Both the position numbers and the translations under genes were made by a program. The notes beneath the pieces were generated by a model, which ran no database searches, was not told the origin of the DNA, and saw nothing but the letters and a program-made list of their open reading frames with translations. This document shows, piece by piece, positions 1-11,200 of a stretch of DNA of 51,349 nt (its first letter is position 1; the number at the start of each line of letters is the position of its first letter). The DNA is from Calocera cornea HHB12733 (lineage: Eukaryota > Basidiomycota > Dacrymycetes > Dacrymycetales > Dacrymycetaceae): contig KV424104.1 of the NCBI GenBank assembly GCA_001632435.1, forward strand, positions 1-51,349, written 5' to 3'.

Positions 1-228
1 TGCAGCACCCCTCTGCAGCTGGGCCACCTCCAACAGCATTGGGAGCCGCGCGGGAAACCCCCCTCTAGGGTCCTTGACATTAGGACTGCGGGCTGCATGT
101 GTCCCCCTCTTGCGTGCCGCTGCATGCAGCGACCGCTGAAGAAGCAGATCCATTGTGGCTCACGTGGGGCACAATGGGAATACTTCCGAGCTTTGTGACA
201 ATTGCTCTGCGCCCTGCCCTGAAGAGCA
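1..228. other. window edge, no gene recognised
   Basis: No open frame with a recognisable domain, no tRNA-like fold and no promoter motif stand out in this stretch. It leads directly into the first repeat array. Confidence 0.4.
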
Positions 229-670
229 GAAGAACTGAAGCAAACAGCAGAAGCGGAATCAGATAATGGCATGGAAGTACACTTTAGCGGGGGCAAAGGG
301 TCAAGCGGAAGCTGGTGGGGGCATGGAAGTAAAAGGGATAGCGGAGGTAAATGATGGAGCGGAAGTAGCATGTGGTATTGAAGTAAGATGTTTACCGGAA
401 GCAGAAGACACAGCGGGAGCAAAATTTAGCCACCGAAACCAAAATTGTATTACGGAAGAAAACAAAACTGTTCACGGAAGTATATATGGTCAGGGAAACA
501 AAGCTTAAGCCGGAAACAACGTGTGGGAAGCAAAGTGTGAAGCGGAAACAAAATAGTGGACGGAAGCAAACCTGTATGCGGGAGTAAACTACGAGGCAGA
601 AGTAAATGATAAAGCGGAAGCAACCCCCTGAGCGGAATCAAAAAGACCCCCAATGGGAGCAGAGCAAGAA
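229..670 (+). repeat. 18-nt degenerate array 1 (GGARGCAAA core)
   Basis: The stretch is a run of short units built on a purine-rich core, GGAAGCAAA with variants such as GGAAGTAAA, GGAGGTAAA and GGAAACAAA. The cores recur about every 18-20 nt, separated by variable 8-10 nt spacers, and lie on the plus strand. The array is in the 3' flank of the kinase gene. The same unit is seen at 3500-4370, 13565-14375, 25495-25720, 41735-42325 and 47055-47235. I do not recognise the family. Confidence 0.75.
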
Positions 671-1010
671 GTCCTTGAGATGGACATGGGAGAAAACCGA
701 AGTATATCTGTTTATAATGGTGCGCACAGCGATTGTCACGAAACTCGCAACTCCTCCACGAAGGGACGTCCTCATGCCCCACAATCCCCCCGTCAAGATG
801 ATGCTTGTTAATGTTTTGGAGAGTGACAGACACGCGCTGATTGTCCTGATTGTAGTAGTTATGCGATCTGTTTCAATGCTTTCCTTCCGCCTCTGGTATC
901 AAAGGTTTGACACCACGTATTCTACACAACACCGCTGCGCTTGAAGCTCGACAAGATGGAAGGGACAATCACAAAATGGCGCAAAACGAAAAAAAAAAGA
1001 GGAGATGCGC
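671..1010. other. 3' flank of the kinase gene, no gene seen
   Basis: Unique sequence between array 1 and the stop codon of the minus-strand kinase. Short open frames here match nothing I recognise. The sequence probably contains the kinase 3' UTR. Confidence 0.4.
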
Positions 1011-3053
1011 TCAAATGCCAGACTGCACGCTCTGTGCCAGCTCATCACCTCTGCCGTCATATGAGAAGCCAGCAAACTGCGCCTGTACCGTGGAGGACAG
1101 CTGTGAATCGGCCACAACACTGTCAAGAGGCTCTTCAGATGTGAATACTTGATCAAAGTTGCTGGTATCGATGGCGCTGGCCTAGGGAATGCAGTTAGCA
1201 TACCCACATCATTGATCATTAGGAGAGGATAGCTCACCACGCTGGGCTTGAACGGTGGCTGAATCTTCTTGGCTCCAAGCTTTCTCCAGTCGATATGGCG
1301 ACTGAAGAATGGATGTGCCTTGATGTCTTGGGCTCCGTTGACACCGAGACGCCTCGATGGATCGCGGTTCAGGAGACCTGTGAGAATGCTGCGAGCTTCC
1401 GAGCCCATGTCATCCGGGAAGACCAGCGGGTCGTACAGAATCTTCTTGTACATCTCATTGGTGTTCTCATCGTAGAAGGGAGGCAGTCCAGCTGATGTTA
1501 TGTATTAGGATACGCGCGTTCAGCAGGGACAGATAACTTACTCATCATCTCGTAGAGCAAGACACCCAGGGTCCACCAATCGACGGTCTTCGTGTAGCCT
1601 TGATTCAGGAGCAGTTCAGGCGCCAGATATTCCGGCGTGCCACAGAAGGTATTAGTGGTCTCATTGTCTGTCATGTTCAGTTTGCATAGTCCGAAATCGC
1701 AGAGTGCGATGTGCCCCGTATAGTCCAAGAGAATGTTTTCCGGCTTCAGATCGCGGTACACAACATTGAAGTCGTGCAAATGCTCGAGCGCGAGCAGCAG
1801 TTCCGCGGCATAGAATCTGCTGCGTTCTTCGCTGAACCGTTGCTCACGCTGCAGATGATGGAAGAGCTCTCCTCCGTTGACAAAGGCGAGCACAAGGTAG
1901 AGCTTCTCTGGGGACTGGAAACTGAACTTGAGCGGTACGATGAAAGGGTTGTTGACTTGAGCAAGGACTGTTCGTTCGGCAAGCGTGTGCGTGACTTCGG
2001 AGCGGGAGACAATATGAGCCTTGCGGATTGTCTTGAGGGCGTAAATTCGACCGGTATCCCTCTTGCGGACTTGCATCACCTGATCGAGCCATCAGTACAC
2101 TAACATCCTTGTAATCATCATCAACACGAACCTTCCCGAAGCTACCCTTGCCGACGACCTGGAGGAGCTCGAACGAATGGATTGTGAGCGGAGCAGCCTG
2201 ACGATTGTTCAGCACACGAACTGGAGATACACGAGCGATGACACATGCTTACATGGCTGATAGGCTTGTACATAATCTGCAAGTTCACCTCGCCCGAGCC
2301 CCCTGTGAGAGGGATCCACTCGTTGATGACCCTCGTGCTGGCGGCTTCGAAGTCAGGCATGAACTTGACGCCTCCAAGGTAGAGATCGGATTTGCCCATG
2401 GAGTCGACACCTGCGTCGTTCACGGCATCACCGGCCCCCGAACGCAGATATAGCTGTAAAGACACCTCGCCGGACCGTGAGACATCGCTGGACAACAAGG
2501 TTCATACATTGCACCCATGCGGCACGGAGACAGGCTACTCACAAGTGTGTACGATACATCCAAACCGGTGCTGAGATGTCACCTCCGAGCGCGTCCAGAA
2601 GGATCTCGTTCTTATCGAACTCGACGATCACGTAGGGAAGCCACCAGACCTGCTTGCGCTGAAGGCTCTCCCTGTTCTTCGAAGAGCGCGCCTGCTGCTG
2701 CTGCTTGCTCACGCTGGCGGCGGAGACACTGGACGCCACCTGCGCCTCTTGGGATCTGAGTGCTTTGTCCACCGCCGGTGGCAAAGGCACTCCGGCGGGG
2801 AGGGACAAACCTCTGGCCTGCGAGACGGAGATGGTGAGCAAGCCAGAGCGGCTGAGGCCTTGGTTGCCTGATCCGTTCAGATTGCCAGGCGTGGGAGTGG
2901 TCGAGCGGCTGATATCGGCGCTGGCCGTGAGCGAGGGGTTGGAGGATTTTGAAGAAAGCGTTGCATCCTTAATCTCTGCGGGATTGCGTGTCAGACGATG
3001 CTCTGTGGAATGGGCCATACGAAACACTTACTCTTTCCTATTTTCCAGGACAT
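1011..3053 (-). CDS. YPK1: AGC-family Ser/Thr kinase, Ypk1/Gad8 type
   Basis: A Ypk1/Gad8-like kinase; in fungi this family is activated by TORC2 and Pkh/PDK1 and controls membrane stress and sphingolipid responses (family knowledge). My model is complement(join(1011..1181,1238..1491,1542..2079,2132..2197,2253..2487,2543..2975,3032..3053)), 572 aa, all junctions in frame. It starts MSWKIGKKIKDA. A Ser-rich and C2-like N-terminal region ([19 protein letters not shown]) precedes the kinase domain with GKGSFGKV (P-loop), YALK (ATP lysine), YRDLKPEN (catalytic loop), CDFGLCK and [12 protein letters not shown] (activation loop). The C-tail keeps the turn motif (SEEPLDSVV) and the hydrophobic motif (FAGFSYDG). 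The C2-like segment also recalls Sch9, but the kinase core and tail fit Ypk1 better. The 22-nt first exon is supported by frame and splice sites. Confidence 0.92.
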
Positions 3054-3442
3054 GATAACGCGATGAAAATGAGGGTGAAGTGGAAGGAGGAGGGAAAGAG
3101 AGGGTGTGGAGATGGCAAGCAGTGCGGTGAGATGGGACAGAGGGAGAGAGGGCTTGCCGTGGGTATGCGGTGGCGCTGTGATGACAAGCGGCAAACCGTC
3201 GACGCGTTGCCGTCGCGACAAGCCCTGCGCGGGGCGAATCGCTCATCATCGAAAGCTTGCGGGCGTCTGGCACAGCCGTGCAGACCGATCGGTTGCAAGC
3301 CACTCTATCATTCTTGCCCTTTATCCGGAATGAGAAGCACTAGCATATATATTGGCCACGCCTCTCCGACTTCATCCTTCCATTTCAGCCATATACGTTC
3401 GTCGATTGTACATAATTGACATTGTCTATTATGTAATCATTT
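3054..3442. promoter_or_regulatory. 5' flank of the kinase gene
   Basis: Kinase upstream region, read on the minus strand. I see no clear TATA box. It ends at the first of two direct repeats that flank array 2. Confidence 0.4.
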
Positions 3443-3500
3443 AGTTCACGCGCACAACGTTTTGCGTCCGCTTTAGGGAGCTTGAGAAGTGGAAGTCGTC
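3443..3500 (+). repeat. left direct repeat flanking array 2
   Basis: Imperfect direct copy of 4390-4453. Both begin with AGTTCACGCGCACAAC, continue through a diverged TTTGCGTCCG/TTCTGCCTCCG stretch and end in AGTGGAAGTCGTC or AGTGAAAGTCGTC. The right copy lies just upstream of the BMS1 start codon. Confidence 0.8.
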
Positions 3501-4370
3501 GGGAGACAGCTGAGATTACAAGGAGTATCACGTCGACTGTGAGAGCGGGAGTAAAGGAGGACAAATGGAACCAGAAAGACTCCGACATGGAAGTAAATCC
3601 TCCACCAAACGGAACTAAGCACATCTCCTCCACGCAAATGGACCACAAGCGGAAATAAGCATATCGTCTGGAAGCAATACTGCAAACAGAAACCAGGCTG
3701 GTAAACAGATTGCCGGAGAGCAACGCCCGGAAGCTAATACACCCGGCGGATGCAAACGAAGAAGCCGAAGCAGACTGTAGTGGGCGGAAGCAAACAAGCC
3801 CAACACACGGAGCCGCACAGTTCCGGAAGCAGACTAGCAGTCGGAAGTAAACATGTAAGGGCAAGTAATGCCTACGGACATAGGCAGTTAGGTGAGGCAA
3901 GTACTGGAGGCTGAGGTAAACAAGAAACGGCGGCAAATGTCAAGACGGAGGTAACTATTCATGCGGATGCAGATTTGGCGAAGGGGAAGCAAACACCCCG
4001 GCGGACTCAAATACTTCAGCGGAAGCAAGCACCCAAGCGGGAGCAAGTGTTACAGCGGAAGCAAATACTCCAACGGAAGCAAATACTGTTCTCGGAGGCA
4101 AACACCTGGGCGGAGGCAACACTTGAGCGAAGGCAAACCCCTTAACGGAGACAAATGTCGAAACCTATGCAAATACTCGGACGGAGGTAGATACTTGCGC
4201 GGAGATAAATCGCGGAGGTAAATACCCCAGCGGAGGCAAGTGTGTGAGCGGATGCAAACACTCCGACGGAGGCAAACTGCCAGCGGAAGCAGCTGTGAAA
4301 GCGGAAGCAAATGTTCACGTGATGCTAGGGCCCAGCGGGGCCAAAATTCTCGCTTTCCGGAACGCGCTTC
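3501..4370 (+). repeat. 18-nt degenerate array 2
   Basis: Longest array in the window. The best-preserved part, about 4010-4320, holds roughly 16 consecutive units of the form GGAAGCAAATACTCCAAC: a conserved GGARGCAAA half followed by a variable half. The part at 3545-3960 is more eroded. It lies between the divergent kinase and BMS1 genes. An open frame crossing it (3961-4221) only reflects the 18-nt period and encodes a repeated SGSK-like motif. Confidence 0.85.
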
Positions 4371-4389
4371 CATAATGAAGTGACCCCGG

Positions 4390-4453
4390 AGTTCACGCGC
4401 ACAACTTTCTGCCTCCGTCTCAGGGCTCGCCTGCCTGAAAAGTGAAAGTCGTC
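4390..4453 (+). repeat. right direct repeat flanking array 2
   Basis: Partner of 3443-3500 with a small indel near the middle. It ends 34 nt before the BMS1 ATG, so it is part of the BMS1 5' flank. Confidence 0.8.
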
Positions 4454-4487
4454 TAAAGTTGCTCACACAACCGCACGCGCACACACG

Positions 4488-7400
4488 ATGGAGGACCGAC
4501 CGCAAAAGGCTCACAGGAAGCCCCAGGCGGGTGTCTCCGCCGAGAAGAAGTCAGGAAAGAACAAGCATGAGAAGGGCTTCAACGAGAAGGTGTGTGCAGC
4601 CTCTTGGAACTTTCTTGCAGCTCGACTCATCGAGCCATAGGCATTCGCGCCCAGGTCTGGCAGGCGAGCGGAGCGTCAAGGCCGACGAAAGGTTGAGATT
4701 GACCAGACACGACTTCATGTGCCTTTGGTCAACCGGACGCCCGACCGGGAGCCACCTCCCGTCATCGTTGCTGTCGTAGGGCCTCCTGGAGTGGGCAAGT
4801 CGACCCTCATCAAGAGTCTTGTACGGAGGTATACAAAGCACACGCTTACAGATATTCGAGGCCCGATTACTGTCGTCACGGGTACGTAGACATGCTATTT
4901 AGACGATCCTGTGTACTCATAAGAGTTCAGGCAAGACACGCCGGCTCTCTTTCATCGAGTGCAACAATGACCTGAACTCAATGATCGACATCGGCAAGGT
5001 TGCCGACCTTGTGCTCCTCATGATCGATGGGTCCTTCGGTTTCGAAATGGTGCGCAGCTACCCCCTAGGAACCTGTAATACTGCTGACACCCTTGTAGGA
5101 GACGTTTGAGTTCCTCAACGTCCTGCAGTCGCATGGGTTTCCGAAGGTCCTCGGCGTCCTCACGCACCTTGACCTGATCAAGAAAGCCGCTACGCTCAAG
5201 ATCACCAAGAAGCTACTCAAAAAGCGATTTTGGACCGAGATCTACCAAGGTGCCAAGCTCTTCTACCTATCTGGTATCCTGAACGGCCGATATCCCGACT
5301 TGGAGATCCAGAACCTGAGCCGATTCATCAGCGTTATGAAATTCCGCCCTCTCGTCTTCCGCAACTCGCATCCGTACCTGCTCGCCGATCGTCTGGAGGA
5401 TCTTACGGCGCGAGAGCAGATTCGCCTGGATCCCAAGTGCGACCGCACTATCACTTTGTATGGCTATCTACGCGGGACAAACATGAAGCAGTCGACCACT
5501 GTCCATATCCCTGGCGCTGGCGACCTCAGGATCAAGAGCATCACGCGTCTTCCAGACCCTTGCCCGCTTCCGACGGTTGAGAGCGAGAAACGCCGAAAGC
5601 TCAGTGAGAAGCATAAGCTCATTCATGCACCGATGAGCGACGTGGGTGGCGTCACGTACGACAAGGACGCAGTCTGGATCAACGTCCCGGGTAGCTTCTC
5701 CAGGAACAGGCCGGGCGAGGAGGGCGAGGAGGGTGAGCATGGTGCGTCCGATGATGAACGTATCGCACCAGCCTCTGATATCATGTACAGAGCCCGAAGG
5801 CGAGGGAGAGAAGATGGTCATGGATCTTCAAGACGTCCGATCCACTCTCAACGACGGATTGGCTCACAGTCAGATTCGATTGCTTGGATCGTCGTCGGTG
5901 CCGTTGACTGGCGCACCTCTCGATGGAGGCGGAGATGGGGAAGATGAGGATGACGAGGACGAGGAGGATGAGGATGACGACCTTGACTCAGAAGATGGCC
6001 CTGATGAGGACGATGAGGAAGAATGGGACGAAGACGACCCCGCCATGCATCAGCCATCAGTTGGAGGGGGTCGAACAGAAAGTCGACAGCCGCTGCGGGG
6101 CCTCGCATCTCAGGCGGCCAAGCGTACAGAAGATGGAGTCGAGTATGCCGAGAGCGATTCTGACCTCGGCGATGAATTTGACTTTGAGAACGCCTACTCG
6201 CGCGAGGATGATGAGGATGATGACGACGCTGCTGTGCAGCACGTGAGACCACAAGGGGGTCCGTCAGATGAATCTGGTGGACGGCGGAGACGAAGAGACT
6301 GGATGAAGCTCATCTATCAGTCGACTTTATCGCCCGACGAGATCATACGTGACATCGACGGACAACACGACGCGAGCAAAGGTGTGGAAGATGACGACGA
6401 GCTCTTCACGCTGAAGAAGGACTCCACGATCGGAGCATCCGAGGTCATCGATCAGACCAAGGAGGCGGCACCCAGTCAGGATCAACAGTGGGAAGACGAA
6501 GATTGGCTGGATTCCTTCCGATCGCTCTTCATCACCAGCGGACAGTCAATGGATGGGGACGATGACGACGGCAATCCTAATGGAGAGGAAGACGGAGATG
6601 ACGACGACGAAGACGCTGACTCTGAGGGCAATGACAACCATTCAGCATCTCGCGATACAGTGGTAACCAAGTCTACCGATGCTCTTTTGAAAAAGAAGGA
6701 GGCTCTCAAGCGCCAATTCGACGCACAGTACGACGACCCAGACGCGGACGGAAAGCTGGATTTCTACGAGGAGAAGAAGGCAGAAATGGCGCAGCAGCTC
6801 TCGCTGAACGAGCAAGAGTTCGCCGAAGTCGACGAAGAGACGCGTTCTCTTGTGGAAGGGTTCCGCCCCGGAGCCTATGTCCGCCTGGAAATTGCCGATA
6901 TTCCCTGCGAGATGGTCGATAACTTCAACCCTGCTTTCCCCATCATTGTCGGAGGGCTGCTGCAAACGGAGGAGCAATTTGGCTTCCTTCAAGTCCGGAT
7001 CAAACGTCATCGATGGTACACAAGGACCCTGAAGACGAACGATCCCCTCATCTTCTCTCTCGGATGGCGACGCTTCCAATCCATACCCATCTACTCACTG
7101 GATGACCACAGCATTCGGATGCGGATGCTCAAGTATACCCCTGAACACATGCATTGCTACGCCACATTCTACGGACCGCTGTCCCTTCCTAATACTGGTT
7201 TCTGCGCGTTCAACTCGCTGGACTCTAGCACGGCTGTTTTCCGTGTTTCCGCCACAGGTGTGGTGCTGGACCTTGACCAGAGCTCCAAGATCGTGAAGAA
7301 GCTGAAACTCACTGGTGTACCTTACAAGGTCTTCAAGAACACCGCCTTCATTAAGGACATGTTCACGAGCGCTCTGGAGGTAGCGAAGTTCGAAGGTGCC

Positions 7401-8174
7401 AACATTCGTACCGTTTCCGGCGTGCGAGGGCAGATCAAGAAGGCATTGCCTAAACCTGATGGCGCCTTCCGGGCTACATTTGAGGACAAGGTCCTCATGA
7501 GCGGTAGGTCTAGTCCGAGCTTTGCGCTTTGATACATGACTGATTGGAAGTAGATATTATCTTCCTCCGGGCGTGGTATAGCATTCAGCCGAGAAAGTTC
7601 TACAACCCTGTCACATCGTTGCTCCTAGCAGACAAAGAGAAATGGGTGGGGATGCGGCTGACCGGACAAGTGCGTCGGGAGGAGGGCTTGAAGACACCTT
7701 TGCGTGTCAATTCAACCTACAAGGTATGACATACGCTTGACATTGCATCCCAGGATACTGAGTAGGCTTTATCAGCCCGTTGTCCGGGCACCGAGGCGCT
7801 TTAACCCCATGAAGGTGCCAAGAAAGCTGCAGGCTGCGCTGCCGTATGCATCCAAGCCCAGAGAGATGAAGCCACAGAAACGGCCCACATACATGCAGAA
7901 AAGGGCGGTCGTGATGGAACCAGAAGAGAAGAAAGCGGTGGCCCTCCTTCAACAGATTCGAGCCCTGCAGAAGGACCAGGTCGCGCGACGGAAGGAGAAG
8001 CAAGCGGAGCGCCGAGCGGAACATCGGGCAAAGGTAGAAAAGACAGAGGAGAGGAAAGAAGAGAAACGAAAGGTGGAGCGCAAAGAGCAAATGCGCCAAG
8101 CCGGTATGAAGGCCAAGCGACAGGCGGCGGATGAGGAGCAGGGTGGTAGACGGAAGAGACGCAAGACCTCCTAA
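4488..8174 (+). CDS. BMS1: ribosome biogenesis GTPase BMS1
   Basis: Nucleolar GTPase of the 40S pre-ribosome; in yeast it acts with Rcl1 in the SSU processome (family knowledge). Model: join(4488..4589,4641..4881,4931..5049,5099..5732,5791..7503,7554..7723,7776..8174), 1125 aa, every junction in frame. The G1 motif [10 protein letters not shown] is followed by a region typical of Bms1 ([41 protein letters not shown]). A long Asp/Glu-rich linker (about 5940-6640) precedes the C-terminal domain with [20 protein letters not shown] and [13 protein letters not shown]. The C-terminus is a Lys/Arg/Glu-rich coiled coil. Length and domain order are normal for Bms1. The 3' end converges on the CSC1 gene with only 86 bp between stop codons. 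Confidence 0.97.
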
Positions 8175-8260
8175 GGTTACAACAGTGATCATATCATTTC
8201 TTGGTGGGCATTCTAGGATATCATCGATGTAGGGCATAATTGTACAAGTGGTATACGTCA

Positions 8261-11200
8261 TCACTGCACTCGCCCGTGGCTGTCCAAGATTTGGGCAAAG
8301 CTCCCGCGGCGAATTTTGCTTTCGCTTTCCTTCTTCTCTTTTTTTTCCCGTTCCTCTCTCTCCTGACGAGCCTCTCGCAGGACCACATTCGCCAGCGCCC
8401 TGAAGGAAGACAAGGTAGGGGGAGGCTCCTCGTTTGAATTAATGGTTGCCAAATGCTCTCCGCCTCGATAGGCGGGAGTGTCGACAGAATGAACTGAGGC
8501 CGTATCTGGCAAGCCTGACACAGGCTGCTTCGTTGTGCTTGCCGTGTGGAGGACATCGTCGAGCTCGAGCGCTGGGGAGCGACCTTCATGAGGAGACGCA
8601 CGATGAAGAGAGATCCGTCTGGATGCTCGAGATGCGGAGGATCTTGCTCTCGAGAGCGCGGGCCTGATGCGGTCCTGGAAAGACGGTCCTTCGACGTCTT
8701 CTATCTCCGTCTCCTCTTCTGGATGGTGCACTCGAGCGGCGATGATCGGTGGCAGCTCAATCTCTTCGTCAGTCTTGCCGTGTGTCTTTCTGACGCTCTC
8801 TCGCGGCCGCAGAAGAGGCTCATGGGTGAGCGACTTCCTCGTATCCGCCATGTCGCCGTCACCATCGCCCAGTCGTGTTTCATCGGAAGTTCTTCCTTCT
8901 GAACCGTCCCCAAACAGTTGGGCCTCAATCTCCTTAGGCATTCTGCCAACTCCACGCCATCCACCATCCGTACGACTAAGGAGGACAACGTGACAGTTGA
9001 CACCGTCGTCCAGGTCCAGTCTGGCAGTAGGGTTTCGAGGAAGCCACATGAAGTTTTCGAGCGGACAGCTATAGAGGGGGTTTGCGTATGTGGCGTCGTA
9101 TCGAACGCTGTCATCCCAGAGTGAAGTGGGTGCATGACTGGTAATGATGGGTTCGATGTCGGCAGGGGCCGGAGAAGTGGGTGATTGGCTTTCCGGTTGC
9201 TTTTCGTCTGCTGGACGCGCCAGAGCCTGCGCGTACTGACCTTGGGTAAATGTCGTCTCGTCCGTCGTTGGGGCGGATACTGCTGGCGGAGCCGCTTCAT
9301 GGGGATCCGCGTCTGGTTTCACCGGCGGCATGACGCGAGGCCGTGGGATCGGAAGAGGGATTTCTGGGTGGGCAGACTCGATCTCGAAAGGAAGCATTCC
9401 CCACAGCTTGATCCAGGCCTCACGTTTTGACAATTGCTTAAATCGCTCTCGAAGGGGTTGAGCTCTTCGGTAGTTGTCGACCTCCGACGAATTGAATCGA
9501 TCGATGTCCTCCGGTGACAGGGTACCTGAACGAGTCGCACATAGGAGGTCCCCCTCCAATTTATCTTCTGCAGCGTAAGCAGCCTTGCACTTCCTTGACA
9601 GGCTGTTGAAGTTAGAATGATAAGCTCATTGATAGCGAGAAGAGCCTCACTAGAGCTTTGTGGCGATGGTAGCCAGTATCAGGAGGCCCGTCAAAACGGC
9701 TTCTCCGACCTTCTTAACGAGAATCATCAGTACAAGGAATATAACCTGGAAGGACGTCAGATGATCGATTCTCGAAGGCCGGGTGAAATCTTGCCTGTGC
9801 GAGTACTAGGCCATCGAGCGAGTACCGTAGGATGCGGTGATTGATGTTGAACCCGTTGGTCTCGAAACCGTGAGAAAACACGTGCATTTTCTGTTCAGAG
9901 GTTAGCCAAAGACTCCTTTATGGGCGAAGATTAAGCATGCCTGGTGCTTTACCATGACTACAATGGACTATCAGCAATGGCAGAGATTGATGAACCATGC
10001 CGTGACTCACTGATCTCGAAGCTCAGGTAGATGAAGCAGAATGGGATGACGAGCGGATTCAGGATTGTAAACACATGCATAATAAGCAGCACCAGCATGT
10101 GTGTCGGCAGCCAGTCTTACGATAACAGTAAGCTTCCAGTCGGCTCGCAATGCTGTAGCCCACTTACACGAGAAGTCGTAAGTCCGAGGCTTAGTAGCCT
10201 CCTGACGTTTCCGCAGGGTAGCCGCGGCGCGGTGGAATGGATACAGCCAGATTGGAAACTACTGTGGGTCAGCATATGTGATGATACGCAAACGTTGGTC
10301 ACGCACGCCCACTGCAAAGCTAAATTAGCAACGAGTGCGGTCAGTGAGATGCAAACACGTACTGAGCGAGATCGCCAGTCCAACGTGCATTCCCGTTTCG
10401 AAGACGAACCAGCTGTTGATTGTTCAGTACATTTCTCGTCTGGATGTGTGCTTGGACATACCCTACGAAGAAAGGAGCTGCCGTTGGAAATGCTCCAGCT
10501 ATCGTAGGGAGTAAGGACAGCGGCTGTCTGAAGACGTTGACGAAGGACGAGATGGTCGTTACACCTGGATGATAGCATGAGTTCGGCCGTCTCGTTCGAG
10601 GGATGTACCTTCATACCTAGCGAGAAGAAGAATACGGCGCTGTTACCGGGTCAGAAAGGTCTTGTCTTCCGGAGGACCAAAACGGCTCACTTGCAAACGA
10701 GGAACTTCCAGTAACGGGTCAAGACGAGATCCTTGATCTTCGACGCCGTGATGGCGGAGTGCCCATGGTTCGTGATGAACAACAGCAGCGGCGGAATGAG
10801 GATGACGAGGATGGAGTAGAGCAGGGTCGGGAGGAAACTGGACACGAGGGATTCTTTGGCCGGGTTGGCGTTGAAGTAGTTTTTCTGGGAGGGGGTCAGC
10901 TGCGGGATGACGAGCGTCGTAGACGACTCACAAGCGGCGGGAAGATGGAAGCCAAGTTCTGGATAGAGAACAACCCGACGATGATCGTGACCTGTCCCAT
11001 TGTCAATCAACCTGCAATATCCAAGTCACGGGGCATATACTGGGGGCACCCAGAGGAGGGTGAATGTCCAAATGCCGATCGAAACGAGCAGATCGCGCAG
11101 GAATACGCCCCTAAAGTTAGGCCGCATTGCGCGTTTCCAGATGATATCCGACGGGTCCGGCGCTGGGGTGACGAGGCACGTGTCCGGGCTCCGGGGGTTG

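Noticed and set aside
3501..4370. CRISPR-like look of the arrays (conserved and variable segments alternate)
   Set aside because: The conserved part is only about 9 nt and degenerate, the variable part is 8-9 nt, no cas genes exist and the genome is eukaryotic.
5468..7079. minus-strand frames opposite BMS1
   Set aside because: Shadows of the conserved BMS1 coding sequence; no domains of their own.
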